Shown here: in pieces, positions 52,032 through 60,565 of the stretch
Numbering within the stretch: the stretch's first letter is position 1
Layout: each line of letters opens with the position of its first letter
The notes under the pieces: generated by a model
Database searches by the model: none
What the model was told of the DNA's origin: nothing
Seen by the model: the letters and a program-made list of their open reading frames with translations, nothing else
NCBI GenBank assembly: GCA_031430595.1
Contig: JANPBU010000035.1
Span: 186,001 to 250,000 of the forward strand
Reading direction: 5' to 3'
Length of the DNA stretch: 64,000 nucleotides
From: JANNBN01 sp031430595
GTDB taxonomy: Bacteria > Actinomycetota > Acidimicrobiia > Acidimicrobiales > JANYDT01
Translations under genes and position numbers: made by a program

Positions 52032-52263
52032 CCACCTCGCATCCGGCCGCTTACAAAACCTGTAACGGGGAGCGCCATTGAGCAGCTTCGAAGCGTTTGG
52101 TGGAGGAACCATACGAATTCGGATCGGAGATCTGTTCCAACGAGACGACATTCAATCCAAACCAGTTCGACCAGGCGACCAATGGCACCGAGCCATAAGT
52201 ATCGGTCGGTTCGGACCCACTTGTGGCTGCGTTCGTGGTTCGCCGAGCAGCGAAAGCAGTTCG
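52032..52263. other. intergenic region between convergent genes
   Basis: No gene recognised. A 71-residue frame from TTG 52078 has no family resemblance or ribosome-binding site and is not called. Confidence 0.4.
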
Positions 52264-53067
52264 CTATGGCAAAACCGTCGTGGCCGGAACTAGTTTCGCT
52301 AGGCCCAGCTCTTCACGCAACGAAGCGGTGAGCTGATCAACAATCGGATCTCGCACCAGTTCTTCCATGGCAACCAGGTCAGCTTTCGCCCCAACCGGAT
52401 CGTTCAGGTCGCGCATGCGCATGATGGCCCGGAACGCATGAGCATCAGCGTACGTAGGATCACGTTTTACCGCTTCATCGAGTCGGCGCAGAGCACCTTT
52501 CTGAACCTCAGTACGCTGAGTACCTTCGGGAATACGAAGCGACGTCAACCGAAGTGTCCAACCGCCATACGCCCACGCCGCAACCACTTGGGGTTCAAGC
52601 TTAATGACCTCGTCGTAAGCCTCGACCGCGGCCAAGGGGTCTGTTGCACTTACCGCGGAAGCCGTCTGCATGAGTTCGGCAATCTTCTTGGATTGGGCGT
52701 TTTGTCCAATGTTGCCAGTAATGATTTGGCCATCTTTGCGTTCACCGGCAGAGCGGGCCACGAACAAACCAATACCAAGCGCGAACCCGAATGTCGCCAG
52801 ACCGGCGCCAATTGAAATCATTCGTGATCGTAAACTTCTCGGGCGTTGATTTAACGCGGAGAGCGTCTCAGCGTCACCTTCGATTCGTCGTTGTACTTCG
52901 GCAAGTCGAACCGAATAGTTAGCGCGCAGATCATTGTAATCGAGGGTGTCAATATCGCCCGCAGCTAGTTCCATATCGAGATCATCAATCGAACGAAGCA
53001 GAAACTTACGTTCATCTTCATCTACTGCAAGTCGATCAAGATCTGGCCGTTTTCCGGTTGAACTCAT
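52264..53067 (-). CDS. CcmI/CycH-like TPR protein
   Basis: 267 residues. The N-terminal helical segment RLAVDEDERKFLLRSIDDLD then MELAAGDIDTLDYNDLRANY is the conserved 'RExxELE' type region before the membrane helix. A membrane helix ISIGAGLATFGFALGIGLFV lies near residue 90. TPR repeats follow (AVEAYDEVIKLEPQVVAAWA, RRLDEAVKRDPTYADAHAF). In System I, CcmI presents apocytochrome to CcmFH. It is the last gene of the ccm operon and overlaps ccmH by four bases. Confidence 0.8.
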   Translation of the reverse strand: MSSTGKRPDLDRLAVDEDERKFLLRSIDDLDMELAAGDIDTLDYNDLRANYSVRLAEVQRRIEGDAETLSALNQRPRSLRSRMISIGAGLATFGFALGIGLFVARSAGERKDGQIITGNIGQNAQSKKIAELMQTASAVSATDPLAAVEAYDEVIKLEPQVVAAWAYGGWTLRLTSLRIPEGTQRTEVQKGALRRLDEAVKRDPTYADAHAFRAIMRMRDLNDPVGAKADLVAMEELVRDPIVDQLTASLREELGLAKLVPATTVLP

Positions 53068-53555
53068 GAGGCAGCCTCTGCCCGCGCGCGTGTTACTAGA
53101 TCAAGATCATCAGACGTAGGGTCACTGGCGCTTCGAGCCTGACGCCAACGCCGCAACGACATCGCTAGGCCACCTGCCGCCCCAGCAAGTACGATAACCG
53201 GAAGCACCCATACGACTGCACCAATCCCGCTTGAAGGAGGGTTCGTCAAAATGGAGTCTCCGTAACGTGATGCGAGGTACGAAGTGATTTGAGCATCCGA
53301 GCGACCAGCGGCTACCTGTCGTTCGATTTCATCAAAGATGCCGCGAGAAACGGGGGTTTTCGATTGTGCGACTGACAAACCCTGACACGTTGGGCAGCGA
53401 ACCCGTGATGCAATCGATACCGTTCGTTGTGCGGGTGTCTGGTTGCCGTTTCCTTGCAGTGAACCAACCGCAAGGGCACTCAAAACAACCGCCAACATCA
53501 ACAGAAGCGGCGCCCACTTCTTCATGGCACCACCCTTCATGGCACCACCCTTCAT
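53064..53555 (-). CDS. ccmH: cytochrome c maturation protein CcmH
   Basis: 163 residues. A membrane signal (WAPLLLMLAVVLSALAVGS) precedes SRVRCPTCQGLSVAQSKTP, the RCxxC redox motif that reduces the apocytochrome CxxCH thiols. YLASRYGDSILTNPP and a second membrane helix (VVWVLPVIVLAGAAGGLAM) follow. The start lies in a 15-bp tandem duplication that provides three in-frame ATGs (MKGGAMKGGAMKKW). The first ATG overlaps the ccmG stop by four bases. Confidence 0.88.
   Translation of the reverse strand: MKGGAMKGGAMKKWAPLLLMLAVVLSALAVGSLQGNGNQTPAQRTVSIASRVRCPTCQGLSVAQSKTPVSRGIFDEIERQVAAGRSDAQITSYLASRYGDSILTNPPSSGIGAVVWVLPVIVLAGAAGGLAMSLRRWRQARSASDPTSDDLDLVTRARAEAAS
53521..53550. repeat. 15-bp tandem duplication at ccmH start
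   Basis: TTCATGGCACCACCC twice head to tail. Each unit contains an in-frame ATG (minus strand), so ccmH has three candidate initiation codons. Confidence 0.9.
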
Positions 53556-54190
53556 GGGGTCGTCGAGCCTGCGACAGTCGAATTCACGGCTGCAAACTGA
53601 GCTTTGAGGTCATCAAGTTTTGCGACGAGGGCTTCATCGTTCACACCACCTCGCACGCTCGCCACTACCTTCCCATTGGGGGCAATGATGTACGTCTCGG
53701 GTACCCCTGTCACACCGTAGTCAACCGCCACTTTCGGCTCGTCGACAATCGGCCAACCCCCGCCACGCTCTTCAAAAAACTTCTTAACGTCTGACTCAGC
53801 GTCATCGAAGACCACGGCCAATAATGCATCTTCACCGTTGATCACATTGCTTTCATGGAACCGAACAAGATCATCGTGTTCAGCAACGCACGGGGTACAC
53901 CACGTGGCAAAGAAATTCACGACAGTCCAACGACCTTCAGCATCGGATAACTTGATCGGCCGCTTCGACAACACGTCAATCCCGGAAATTGCTGGAGCAA
54001 CCTGACCAAGAATTGGGCTTTGTTGTGACTTGCCCGCCGTCTCGCGTGTGGCGAGAACTGCAATAAGCGCAACAACAATCGCACCAACGCAGAGCGCAAC
54101 AACGCGGGGTTCAGCCCAACTGTTACGGCGCTGTTGCCCAGGCACCGGCTGAGGTACTTGCTCAGAAGGCAGTCCAGGCGACAACATCAC
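53552..54190 (-). CDS. ccmG: TlpA/CcmG-type thioredoxin-like protein
   Basis: 212 residues. One membrane anchor (VVALCVGAIVVALIAVLAT) precedes a thioredoxin domain with TVVNFFATWCTPCVAEHDDL (WCxxC) and DYGVTGVPETYIIAPNGKVV (cis-Pro). It would pass reductant to CcmH for heme attachment. ATGA overlaps join it to ccmF upstream and ccmH downstream. Confidence 0.88.
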   Translation of the reverse strand: MMLSPGLPSEQVPQPVPGQQRRNSWAEPRVVALCVGAIVVALIAVLATRETAGKSQQSPILGQVAPAISGIDVLSKRPIKLSDAEGRWTVVNFFATWCTPCVAEHDDLVRFHESNVINGEDALLAVVFDDAESDVKKFFEERGGGWPIVDEPKVAVDYGVTGVPETYIIAPNGKVVASVRGGVNDEALVAKLDDLKAQFAAVNSTVAGSTTP

Positions 54191-56172
54191 ACCACCCCAG
54201 CCAACAGTCGATCTTCATCATCGGCACTCGCGACACTCGTTGGTGCAGTCGCCCGGCGACGTCGACCGGGAATAGTCGAGAGCAGGGTTCCGAAGGCCAT
54301 CACAAACCCGCCAATCCACAGCCAAAGAATCATCGGCTCGCTTTTGATTTCAAATGAGGCAATACCTTTGGCATCGTCGGGCGCATCAATGATTCGAATG
54401 TAACGATCTTCGAATAGACCGGTTCGAACGGAAGGTTTCGCAACGACTTGACCCTGAGCATCAAACTTCGTCAATGAGGGCCCATCGACTCTGCCACCAT
54501 CAGTTTGCACACGAAGCGTCGTGACGAGATTTCCCCGCTTGACCTGTTCGTTTAGCCCAAGGTATGTAAACGTATGACCGTTTATTTTGGTGCTTTGACC
54601 AGGTTTCAAAAGAACCTGGGTAGAGGTTGCGTATGAGCCGCTTGCCCCGATAGCAATCGCCACCAAGATCACGCCTACATGCACCACCATTCCGCCGTTC
54701 GCCCTACCGACCAGGCCAGACAACACCGAACGCCCAGATCGGTGGGCACCCCTCATGGCTAAGCCCAACTGCCGAAGGGCCGCACCCGCTGCGAATGCCG
54801 CAAGGGTGAACGTGACAAGCGGCCATCCGCCTCGCAAACCGAAACTAACGCAGGCCACAATCGTGACGGTTGCACCAACCAGCGGCCATTGCAGACGAGT
54901 GCGAAGCAACTCAGCACTGGCTTTACGCCATGGCAGCACCGGGGCAACAGCCATTAAGAACAGCAGCGACACCCCTATTGGTTTCGACATCCGGTTGAAG
55001 TACGGCGTGCCAACACTGAGGCGATCTCCGTTCAATGCTTCGACGACCAGCGGAAACACGGTTCCGAGGAGAACCACGAACGCGAAGGCACCAAACAGAA
55101 CGTTGTTTGCCATAAATGCCGCCTCGCGTGAAAGCGGCGAATCGATTGCGCCGGGTGATCGAAGCCGTTCACCGCGCCACACAATGAGCCCAACGGTGAC
55201 CAGCACAATCACCGTGAAAAAGGCCAACAGCCAGGATCCAATTTCTGAGTTTGAGAACGCGTGCACAGACAGCACAACCCCCGAACGGGTCAGGAAGGTT
55301 CCGAGGATAGTAAGCGCGAATGTAGAACAGACGAGCGACAGGTTCCAGACTCGAAGCATTCCTCGACGCTCTTGTACAAGTACCGAGTGAATGAAGGCGG
55401 TTCCGGTAAGCCAAGGAAGGAACGAGGCATTCTCTACAGGGTCCCATGCCCAATAACCGCCCCACCCAAGTACCTCATAGCTCCACCAACCGCCAAGGAT
55501 GATGCCGAAGGTCAGGCAACCCCACGCAACCAGGGTCCATTTGCGTGTTTCAAGCAGCCAACCTTCACCCAACCGTCCAGTAATCAGCGCGCTTATGGCA
55601 AAGGCGAACGGCACTGTGAAACCAACGTAACCGAGGTACAACATCGGCGGATGAAAAGCCATCAGAATGTGGTTTTGCAACAGAGGGTTAGGGCCTCTGC
55701 CGTCAGCTGGGATAGCGCTCAGCAACGTGAACGGGTTCGTTGGTCCGACCATCAGTGCGAAAAAGAACGCACACACGACAAGCATAGTGACGAGGGCCCA
55801 AACCACCAGAGGATCATCTAATCGCTTACGAAAGCGCCACCACACCAAACTCAGATAGCAAACGAGTACAAAGCCCCAAAGCAGAATTGACCCTTCAAGG
55901 GCAGCCCACATTCCGGCAATCGTGTACGGCAGAGGTGTATTCCGGGCATTGTTCTCGGCGACGTACTTGATCGAGAAGTCGTGCCTCAAGAGCGCTGTCT
56001 GCATCGCAATCACCGAAACAATCGAACCACCAACCACATACGGAATAAATTTTCGACCGATGTTGACGAACCCAGGTCGTGCGATCACGACACCGGTGGC
56101 CATTGAAAGCGCGCTGACTACTGAAGCTATACAAGCAACAAGTACACCGAATGAACCGAACCTGGCAATCAT
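54187..56172 (-). CDS. ccmF: cytochrome c heme lyase CcmF
   Basis: 661 residues and about 14-15 membrane helices. The heme-handling WWD region is LGWGGYWAWDPVENASFLPW, preceded by GGWWSYEV. FHPPMLYLGYVGFTVPFAFA supplies a conserved His, and LLSAIPADGRGPNPLLQNH another. The C-terminal soluble part resembles the usual external loop (GHTFTYLGLNEQV). It takes heme from holo-CcmE and attaches it to apocytochrome c with CcmH/I. Length is normal. Confidence 0.92.
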   Translation of the reverse strand: MIARFGSFGVLVACIASVVSALSMATGVVIARPGFVNIGRKFIPYVVGGSIVSVIAMQTALLRHDFSIKYVAENNARNTPLPYTIAGMWAALEGSILLWGFVLVCYLSLVWWRFRKRLDDPLVVWALVTMLVVCAFFFALMVGPTNPFTLLSAIPADGRGPNPLLQNHILMAFHPPMLYLGYVGFTVPFAFAISALITGRLGEGWLLETRKWTLVAWGCLTFGIILGGWWSYEVLGWGGYWAWDPVENASFLPWLTGTAFIHSVLVQERRGMLRVWNLSLVCSTFALTILGTFLTRSGVVLSVHAFSNSEIGSWLLAFFTVIVLVTVGLIVWRGERLRSPGAIDSPLSREAAFMANNVLFGAFAFVVLLGTVFPLVVEALNGDRLSVGTPYFNRMSKPIGVSLLFLMAVAPVLPWRKASAELLRTRLQWPLVGATVTIVACVSFGLRGGWPLVTFTLAAFAAGAALRQLGLAMRGAHRSGRSVLSGLVGRANGGMVVHVGVILVAIAIGASGSYATSTQVLLKPGQSTKINGHTFTYLGLNEQVKRGNLVTTLRVQTDGGRVDGPSLTKFDAQGQVVAKPSVRTGLFEDRYIRIIDAPDDAKGIASFEIKSEPMILWLWIGGFVMAFGTLLSTIPGRRRRATAPTSVASADDEDRLLAGVV

Positions 56173-56196
56173 TGAGAATCGCCTTCCGTTGACGAC

Positions 56197-56757
56197 CTAT
56201 TTCGCATCGGTTTTCACACTGGTTTTCAGGCTGGTCTTTGTGTAGTCCTTGACACGATCCGGGTTTTTGGTCACGTAATCTGAACCGTGCTTCACCATCA
56301 TCCGGTCTGACTTAAACGTGGCAGCGCCGGTGGCCGCAGTGAAACGTCCATCAAGCACGACCGGTAAATCTTCGCGAAACAGTTCTGGCGGAATACCTGC
56401 ATGATCAACGGCAACGGTCACCCCGTTATTCTCAATCTGAAACGACACCGAACGATCTTGTCGCTTGACGCTTCCAACGACCACCAACCCTTCGATCGTG
56501 AACCGCTTCGTGCCGAGTTGGGCTCGTTCGGCAACAGCTTTATCGACCGGCCGGAAAAAAAGTGTTGCTTCCCCAAGCCCGTTAAACAACACAAAACCGA
56601 GTGCCACGGAGATCACGCTGAGGGCAATCCAGGCGCGCACCGGGCTTCGACGGCGAGTCGGAACCACAGCATCACCGGTACGAGAACCGCCGCCGGTAGG
56701 AGGACCGGCGACCCCAACACCTGCATCGAGGTCATCGAAATCAATCGGACTACTCAT
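56197..56757 (-). CDS. ccmE: heme chaperone CcmE
   Basis: 186 residues. A low-complexity N-terminus precedes the membrane helix (AWIALSVISVALGFVLFNGL). The OB-fold contains FTIEGLVVVGSVKRQDRSVS, VAVDHAGIPPELFREDLPVV and DRMMVKHGSDYVTKN. The His of KHGSDY aligns with the heme-binding His of KHDENY in E. coli, and Tyr is kept. The C-terminus has short KTSxKT repeats. ATG at 56757 overlaps the ccmD-like gene by eight bases; the longer frame is not needed. Confidence 0.85.
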   Translation of the reverse strand: MSSPIDFDDLDAGVGVAGPPTGGGSRTGDAVVPTRRRSPVRAWIALSVISVALGFVLFNGLGEATLFFRPVDKAVAERAQLGTKRFTIEGLVVVGSVKRQDRSVSFQIENNGVTVAVDHAGIPPELFREDLPVVLDGRFTAATGAATFKSDRMMVKHGSDYVTKNPDRVKDYTKTSLKTSVKTDAK

Positions 56758-56947
56758 GGTCGATACCTCCAAGCGGAGCGTTACCTTCAAGCACGGCGTT
56801 GCCTTCGGCACCCGAATCAATGGTCAACGCACCCTTTACTGCGAGTACCTGTGCCGCTATCCGGCGTGACGTAATAATTGTCCATCCCGCGTACAACGCA
56901 GTTCCGGCCATGGCAACTATCCAACCAGAGAACACATACGCATTCAT
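56750..56947 (-). CDS. ccmD: CcmD-like small membrane protein
   Basis: 65 residues with one membrane helix (FSGWIVAMAGTALYAGWTII) followed by TSRRIAAQVLA, the usual 'helix then RxxxLxxx' form of CcmD. The short C-terminal tail is unrelated to others, as is normal. In System I, CcmD stabilises CcmABC with CcmE. It lies 2 bp after ccmC and before ccmE, the expected place. Confidence 0.75.
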   Translation of the reverse strand: MNAYVFSGWIVAMAGTALYAGWTIITSRRIAAQVLAVKGALTIDSGAEGNAVLEGNAPLGGIDHE

Positions 56948-56949
56948 AC

Positions 56950-57705
56950 TTATCTCAGCCCGCCAGGCGTTAAGCCCGAGGCTGCGAGTGAACCAGCACC
57001 TTCGCGCTGCCGGGCCACGATCGCCGATTCAACGTCGCCGTTGAACAGTTGGTCATTCCACCGTTCGATACGCGTGCGATGCACCATCAGCCAACAAAAC
57101 GTAACTGTGAACGCCACAAAACTCAGCAACATAATCGTGAGCGGAAGCCCCTCGATCGTTGGCTTCTCCGGCTTAGCCAATGTCGCTTTCTGGTGCAGTG
57201 TGTCCCACCATTGAACCGAAAAATGGACGATTGGAACATTCACTGAGGCGAGCAGTGCGGCGAGGGCTGTGCGCCGGGCCCGCACATCTGGAGCAGCCGG
57301 AAGCTGGCGAAGCGTAAGAACACCGAAATACATCAAGAGCATGACCAAGGTGGAAGCCATACGGGCGTCACGCAATCGAAACCACACACCCCAGGTCGGC
57401 CGACCCCAGATGGCACCGAGTACGAGGGTCATTGCAAGAAACATGGTTCCGATGTGAGCCGAAGCACCTGCGATATGGTCCCATCCGATTCGACGGGTTC
57501 GAGGCCAAAGCCACATGACCGCAGCGAACGTCGTCGTTCCGAATGCAGCATATGAAGCCCAGGCCGTTGCTGGGTGAACATAAATGAGACGTGCTGCTTC
57601 GCCCTGAACAAAGTCAGGTGACGGTGTTGAAAACGTGAGAACCGTGACAACACCCAGCAGCAACACAGAGGCGACACCAAGGAACCAACTCATCTGAGAT
57701 TTCAC
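56950..57705 (-). CDS. ccmC: heme exporter subunit CcmC
   Basis: About 251 residues with six membrane helices. LIYVHPATAWASYAAFGTTT has the first conserved His, and VNVPIVHFSVQWWDTLHQKA the second. The tryptophan-rich segment reads WGRPTWGVWFRLRDARMAST; most CcmC proteins have WxWDxRLT here, so the WWD motif is degenerate. It loads heme onto CcmE. GTG at 57705 overlaps the ccmB stop by four bases (ATG at 57693 is an alternative). The frame to 57828 is too long. Confidence 0.85.
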   Translation of the reverse strand: MKSQMSWFLGVASVLLLGVVTVLTFSTPSPDFVQGEAARLIYVHPATAWASYAAFGTTTFAAVMWLWPRTRRIGWDHIAGASAHIGTMFLAMTLVLGAIWGRPTWGVWFRLRDARMASTLVMLLMYFGVLTLRQLPAAPDVRARRTALAALLASVNVPIVHFSVQWWDTLHQKATLAKPEKPTIEGLPLTIMLLSFVAFTVTFCWLMVHRTRIERWNDQLFNGDVESAIVARQREGAGSLAASGLTPGGLR

Positions 57706-58409
57706 GATTCCTCCATGAGGGCACCGTAGGAAAGAATGCCGAAAGCCACGTAGACCACGACAAAAACGAACAAGATTCGAGCCCACGGCCATGCCGAATC
57801 GACATCTCCGGTAAGGGCTCGTTGCCATGCTTGCACTGCTGCAAGCAGAACCGGAACCGTGACCGGTAAAAGAAGCACCGGCAACAGAGTTTCCCGTACC
57901 CGAAGGCCAGCCGACAATGCCCCGTAACAGCTGCCGACCGCCGCTAAACCAACGGTTGCGAGTACCGAAACGCTCACAAGCAACAGGGGTTCGGTCATTT
58001 GTAGATCAAACATGGCTATCAACCCCACACAGAGCAAAACCTGAATGAAAAGCAACTGCATGACGACGACGCCAGCCTTCCCCAGGAACACCCCAGCCGG
58101 GTCAAGGCCCCACAGCCGTAGCTGGGTTCCGGCCCCGTCTTCGGTTTCGATCGACACCGAACGTTGTACGAGCAGGACCAACGAAAACAACACCCCGAGC
58201 CAATAGATGCCGGGGCCCACAAACGCCAAAGGAAGCTCATCGACGCGAACATCGGCTATGGCCGTATCTTTGACGAGCAATCGGTCGAAGGCCAAGCCAA
58301 ACAGCACGAGAAGGCTCACGACAAACGGGGCAACCTGACGAAGAGTGACCTTGGCTCGCAATTCAATTCTGGCGTCTTTGGCAAACACAAACGCAGCATC
58401 ACGAAACAT
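57702..58409 (-). CDS. ccmB: heme exporter subunit CcmB
   Basis: About 235 residues and six membrane helices. AFVFAKDARIELRAKVTLRQ is the typical N-terminus (KDLxxExRxK). FVGPGIYWLGVLFSLVLLVQ, LCVGLIAMFDLQMTE and LLPVLLLPVTVPVLLAAVQA mark the helices. It is the membrane partner of CcmA. ATG at 58409 overlaps ccmA by 11 bp; the frame begins further upstream at 58424. Confidence 0.88.
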   Translation of the reverse strand: MFRDAAFVFAKDARIELRAKVTLRQVAPFVVSLLVLFGLAFDRLLVKDTAIADVRVDELPLAFVGPGIYWLGVLFSLVLLVQRSVSIETEDGAGTQLRLWGLDPAGVFLGKAGVVVMQLLFIQVLLCVGLIAMFDLQMTEPLLLVSVSVLATVGLAAVGSCYGALSAGLRVRETLLPVLLLPVTVPVLLAAVQAWQRALTGDVDSAWPWARILFVFVVVYVAFGILSYGALMEES

Positions 58410-59067
58410 GGGCCACCGCATCATTTGCGACGACTCGTCCGCCCACGATGGTTACCACACGGTCAGCCAGACGGTCTGCTCGATCAAGATCGTGCGTCGC
58501 CATTAACACGGTGGTGCCATCGACAGCAGCTTCACGAATGACCTCGTCAAGCAGGTCGCGTCCATCGGTGTCAAGCGCCGCATGGGGTTCGTCAAGCAGC
58601 CACAACGGAACCCGACGAACCATCAATGAAGCCAATGCCACCCGCCGCCTCTGCCCGGCAGAGAGATGCGCGACACCAAGTTTCGCGAGCCGACCATCGC
58701 AACCAACTCGGCTGAGGGTCGGCCCAACCAGGGCAATATTTGCCTGGGACGCCCTCGCAGCAAGTTGAACGTTTTGCTCAACACTCAAGTCGTCGTACAG
58801 GCCGGTACGGTGGCCAAGAAACCCCAAGTGCTTTCGTACACTTCGACGATCGACTCGGATGTTAGAGCCAAGTATCTGAACCGTGCCACGCTGCACGGGA
58901 ACTAGCCCTGAACACACATTGAGTACGGTACTTTTGCCTGCACCATTGGGCCCTCTTAGAATCACAACCTCGGGCGTGGGGACGGTAAGGGAAAAACCGG
59001 AAAGCGCCGGAAACGTGCCAAGCAATGCCACTACACCGTCGAGGTGCACGCGAGCGGGGGCTGACAT
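58399..59067 (-). CDS. ccmA: heme exporter ATPase CcmA
   Basis: 222 residues. Walker A is VILRGPNGAGKSTVLNVCSG, the Q-loop region is LGFLGHRTGLYDDLSVEQN, the signature is AHLSAGQRRRVALASLMV and Walker B is LWLLDEPHAALD, then TTVLMATHDL. It hydrolyses ATP to release holo-CcmE from CcmC. It is the first gene of the minus-strand ccm operon, and the divergent sortase gene starts 113 bp away. Confidence 0.9.
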   Translation of the reverse strand: MSAPARVHLDGVVALLGTFPALSGFSLTVPTPEVVILRGPNGAGKSTVLNVCSGLVPVQRGTVQILGSNIRVDRRSVRKHLGFLGHRTGLYDDLSVEQNVQLAARASQANIALVGPTLSRVGCDGRLAKLGVAHLSAGQRRRVALASLMVRRVPLWLLDEPHAALDTDGRDLLDEVIREAAVDGTTVLMATHDLDRADRLADRVVTIVGGRVVANDAVAHVS

Positions 59068-59168
59068 GGCTCAGAGTTTACGCAAGCATCCACCCGCACA
59101 GATATCTGATCGGTCACAGCGATGCTGGCTACTTCCCTTGGTGGCTCAACTTGGGGTCCTAAACGTTC

Positions 59169-59180
59169 GATACTTAGTAG
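59169..59180 (+). promoter_or_regulatory. leaderless-type -10 element for sortase gene
   Basis: GATACT (59169-59174) ends six bases before the ATG at 59181. No ribosome-binding site is visible. Confidence 0.35.
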
Positions 59181-60557
59181 ATGGCGACAGTGACCCTGCA
59201 ACCCAACCTGCAACCCAACCTGCGGCCAAATCACCCTCAAGACGGCTTGGGTCGCCGGGCAGTCTCTGGTCTCGGGCGAACGCTCATCACCATGGGTGTG
59301 CTGTTGTTGCTTTTTGTGGCGTACCAATTGTGGGGCACGGGTATCGCTACGGCACGTTCCCAAGATGGCCTACAGGCCGATCTAGAAGCTGTTGGTCTCA
59401 ACTTTGGGGCGGTTCCGGACGACCTACTTACCGGTGATGGCAGCGCAGTCGTGACCATTCCACTGGTGACGGTCGCCGAACAAACAACACTTCCCGCTGA
59501 GCCAACTGCTCCTACGGAATCGAGCGTTCCCACCCCATCAACGGTGCTGGCAACTCCTGCCGCTCCCCCAACAACTCGATTTGGGAAGGAACTTGTTTCT
59601 CGGTCGAAAACTCGACAACAAAAGATTGCTCCGGGCGAAGCAATCGGGCGAATTGTCATCAAACGCATTGGCGTCGACAATGTGATCGTGAGCGGTGCCG
59701 ATAAGGAGTCACTCAAAAAGGGCCCTGGCCATTACGCAAAAACCCCGCTTCCTGGCGAGAGTGGAAACTCAGCGATTGCCTGCCATCGAACCACGTTCGG
59801 CGCACCCTGCTTCCGGGTAGCCGAGCTCAAGATTGGCGACCCGATTTTTATTGCCAGCAAAACTTCCGGTCGATGGTTTCGCTACAACGTCACCGAGCAA
59901 TTCGTGGTCAAACCCTCGCAAAACGAGGTGTTGTTGCCAAAAGGCGACCGAAACACGTTGACCTTAACGACCTGCGATCCGCAGTATTCAGCCAAACAGC
60001 GTCGCATCATTGTTGCTGATTTGGTGGGCGAATCGGTTGAATCCGACGTTGAGTTTGTCGAGGGCGACCCACTGGCAGATCAGTTGAAAGAACAGCAGAA
60101 TGCCAAAGCCGGCATCACGGTTGCGGTACCGGCGACGATTGCACCGGTACGTGTCGCTCCGACCAGCACTGGACCGACAAGCACTGGACCGACGAGTGTT
60201 GCATCACAAATTCCGGTTGATTCTGTTTCCGTTCAAAACAGCGGGCAAACGGTTGACGAAACCCCAACGATCGAGAGCCCAACGGTCGACACCCCAACAC
60301 TGGATGGAACAACGACAGACAGAGCGAAACGATACGGATTCAGTTTTCTCAAGGGTTCGGCGGCGGCTTGGACCCAATCGCTTGCATGGGCGGCCGTCTG
60401 TGGCTTCATTTGGCTTGCGGCTTGGCTGTTGGCCCACAAACGACGCCAAATGCTGCTTCGCTGGGCTATTTACGGGTCGGGCTTCGTTGTTGCGTTTCTT
60501 CCGGCCCTGTACTTCTGCTTCATCAACATCTCGGGGCTGCTGCCTGAAGCTGTGTAG
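59181..60557 (+). CDS. sortase (class E-like) with C-terminal membrane extension
   Basis: 458 residues. A membrane anchor (LITMGVLLLLFVAYQLWG) lies at about 35-55, then a Pro/Thr-rich linker. The sortase barrel runs about 155-290: IGRIVIKRIGVDNVIVSG, GNSAIACHRTTFGAPCF with the catalytic His, TLTLTTCDPQYSAKQRRIIV with the catalytic Cys and Arg. Class E usually has AGHRTT, so ACHRTT is a change beside the His. After a second Thr/Pro linker, two more membrane helices (SLAWAAVCGFIWLAAWLLA and YGSGFVVAFLPALYFCFINI) end the protein, which is unusual. No LPXTG/LAXTG substrate was found in the window. Confidence 0.82.
   Translation: MATVTLQPNLQPNLRPNHPQDGLGRRAVSGLGRTLITMGVLLLLFVAYQLWGTGIATARSQDGLQADLEAVGLNFGAVPDDLLTGDGSAVVTIPLVTVAEQTTLPAEPTAPTESSVPTPSTVLATPAAPPTTRFGKELVSRSKTRQQKIAPGEAIGRIVIKRIGVDNVIVSGADKESLKKGPGHYAKTPLPGESGNSAIACHRTTFGAPCFRVAELKIGDPIFIASKTSGRWFRYNVTEQFVVKPSQNEVLLPKGDRNTLTLTTCDPQYSAKQRRIIVADLVGESVESDVEFVEGDPLADQLKEQQNAKAGITVAVPATIAPVRVAPTSTGPTSTGPTSVASQIPVDSVSVQNSGQTVDETPTIESPTVDTPTLDGTTTDRAKRYGFSFLKGSAAAWTQSLAWAAVCGFIWLAAWLLAHKRRQMLLRWAIYGSGFVVAFLPALYFCFINISGLLPEAV
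59196..59231. repeat. 12-bp tandem repeat at sortase N-terminus
   Basis: CTGCAACCCAAC twice, then a degenerate third unit, encoding LQPN repeats just after the start codon. Confidence 0.85.
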
Positions 60558-60565
60558 CTCTCGGG

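Noticed and set aside
52078..52293. 71-residue ORF after the PhoX-like gene
   Set aside because: TTG start without a ribosome-binding site, overlaps the CcmI-like gene end and resembles no family.
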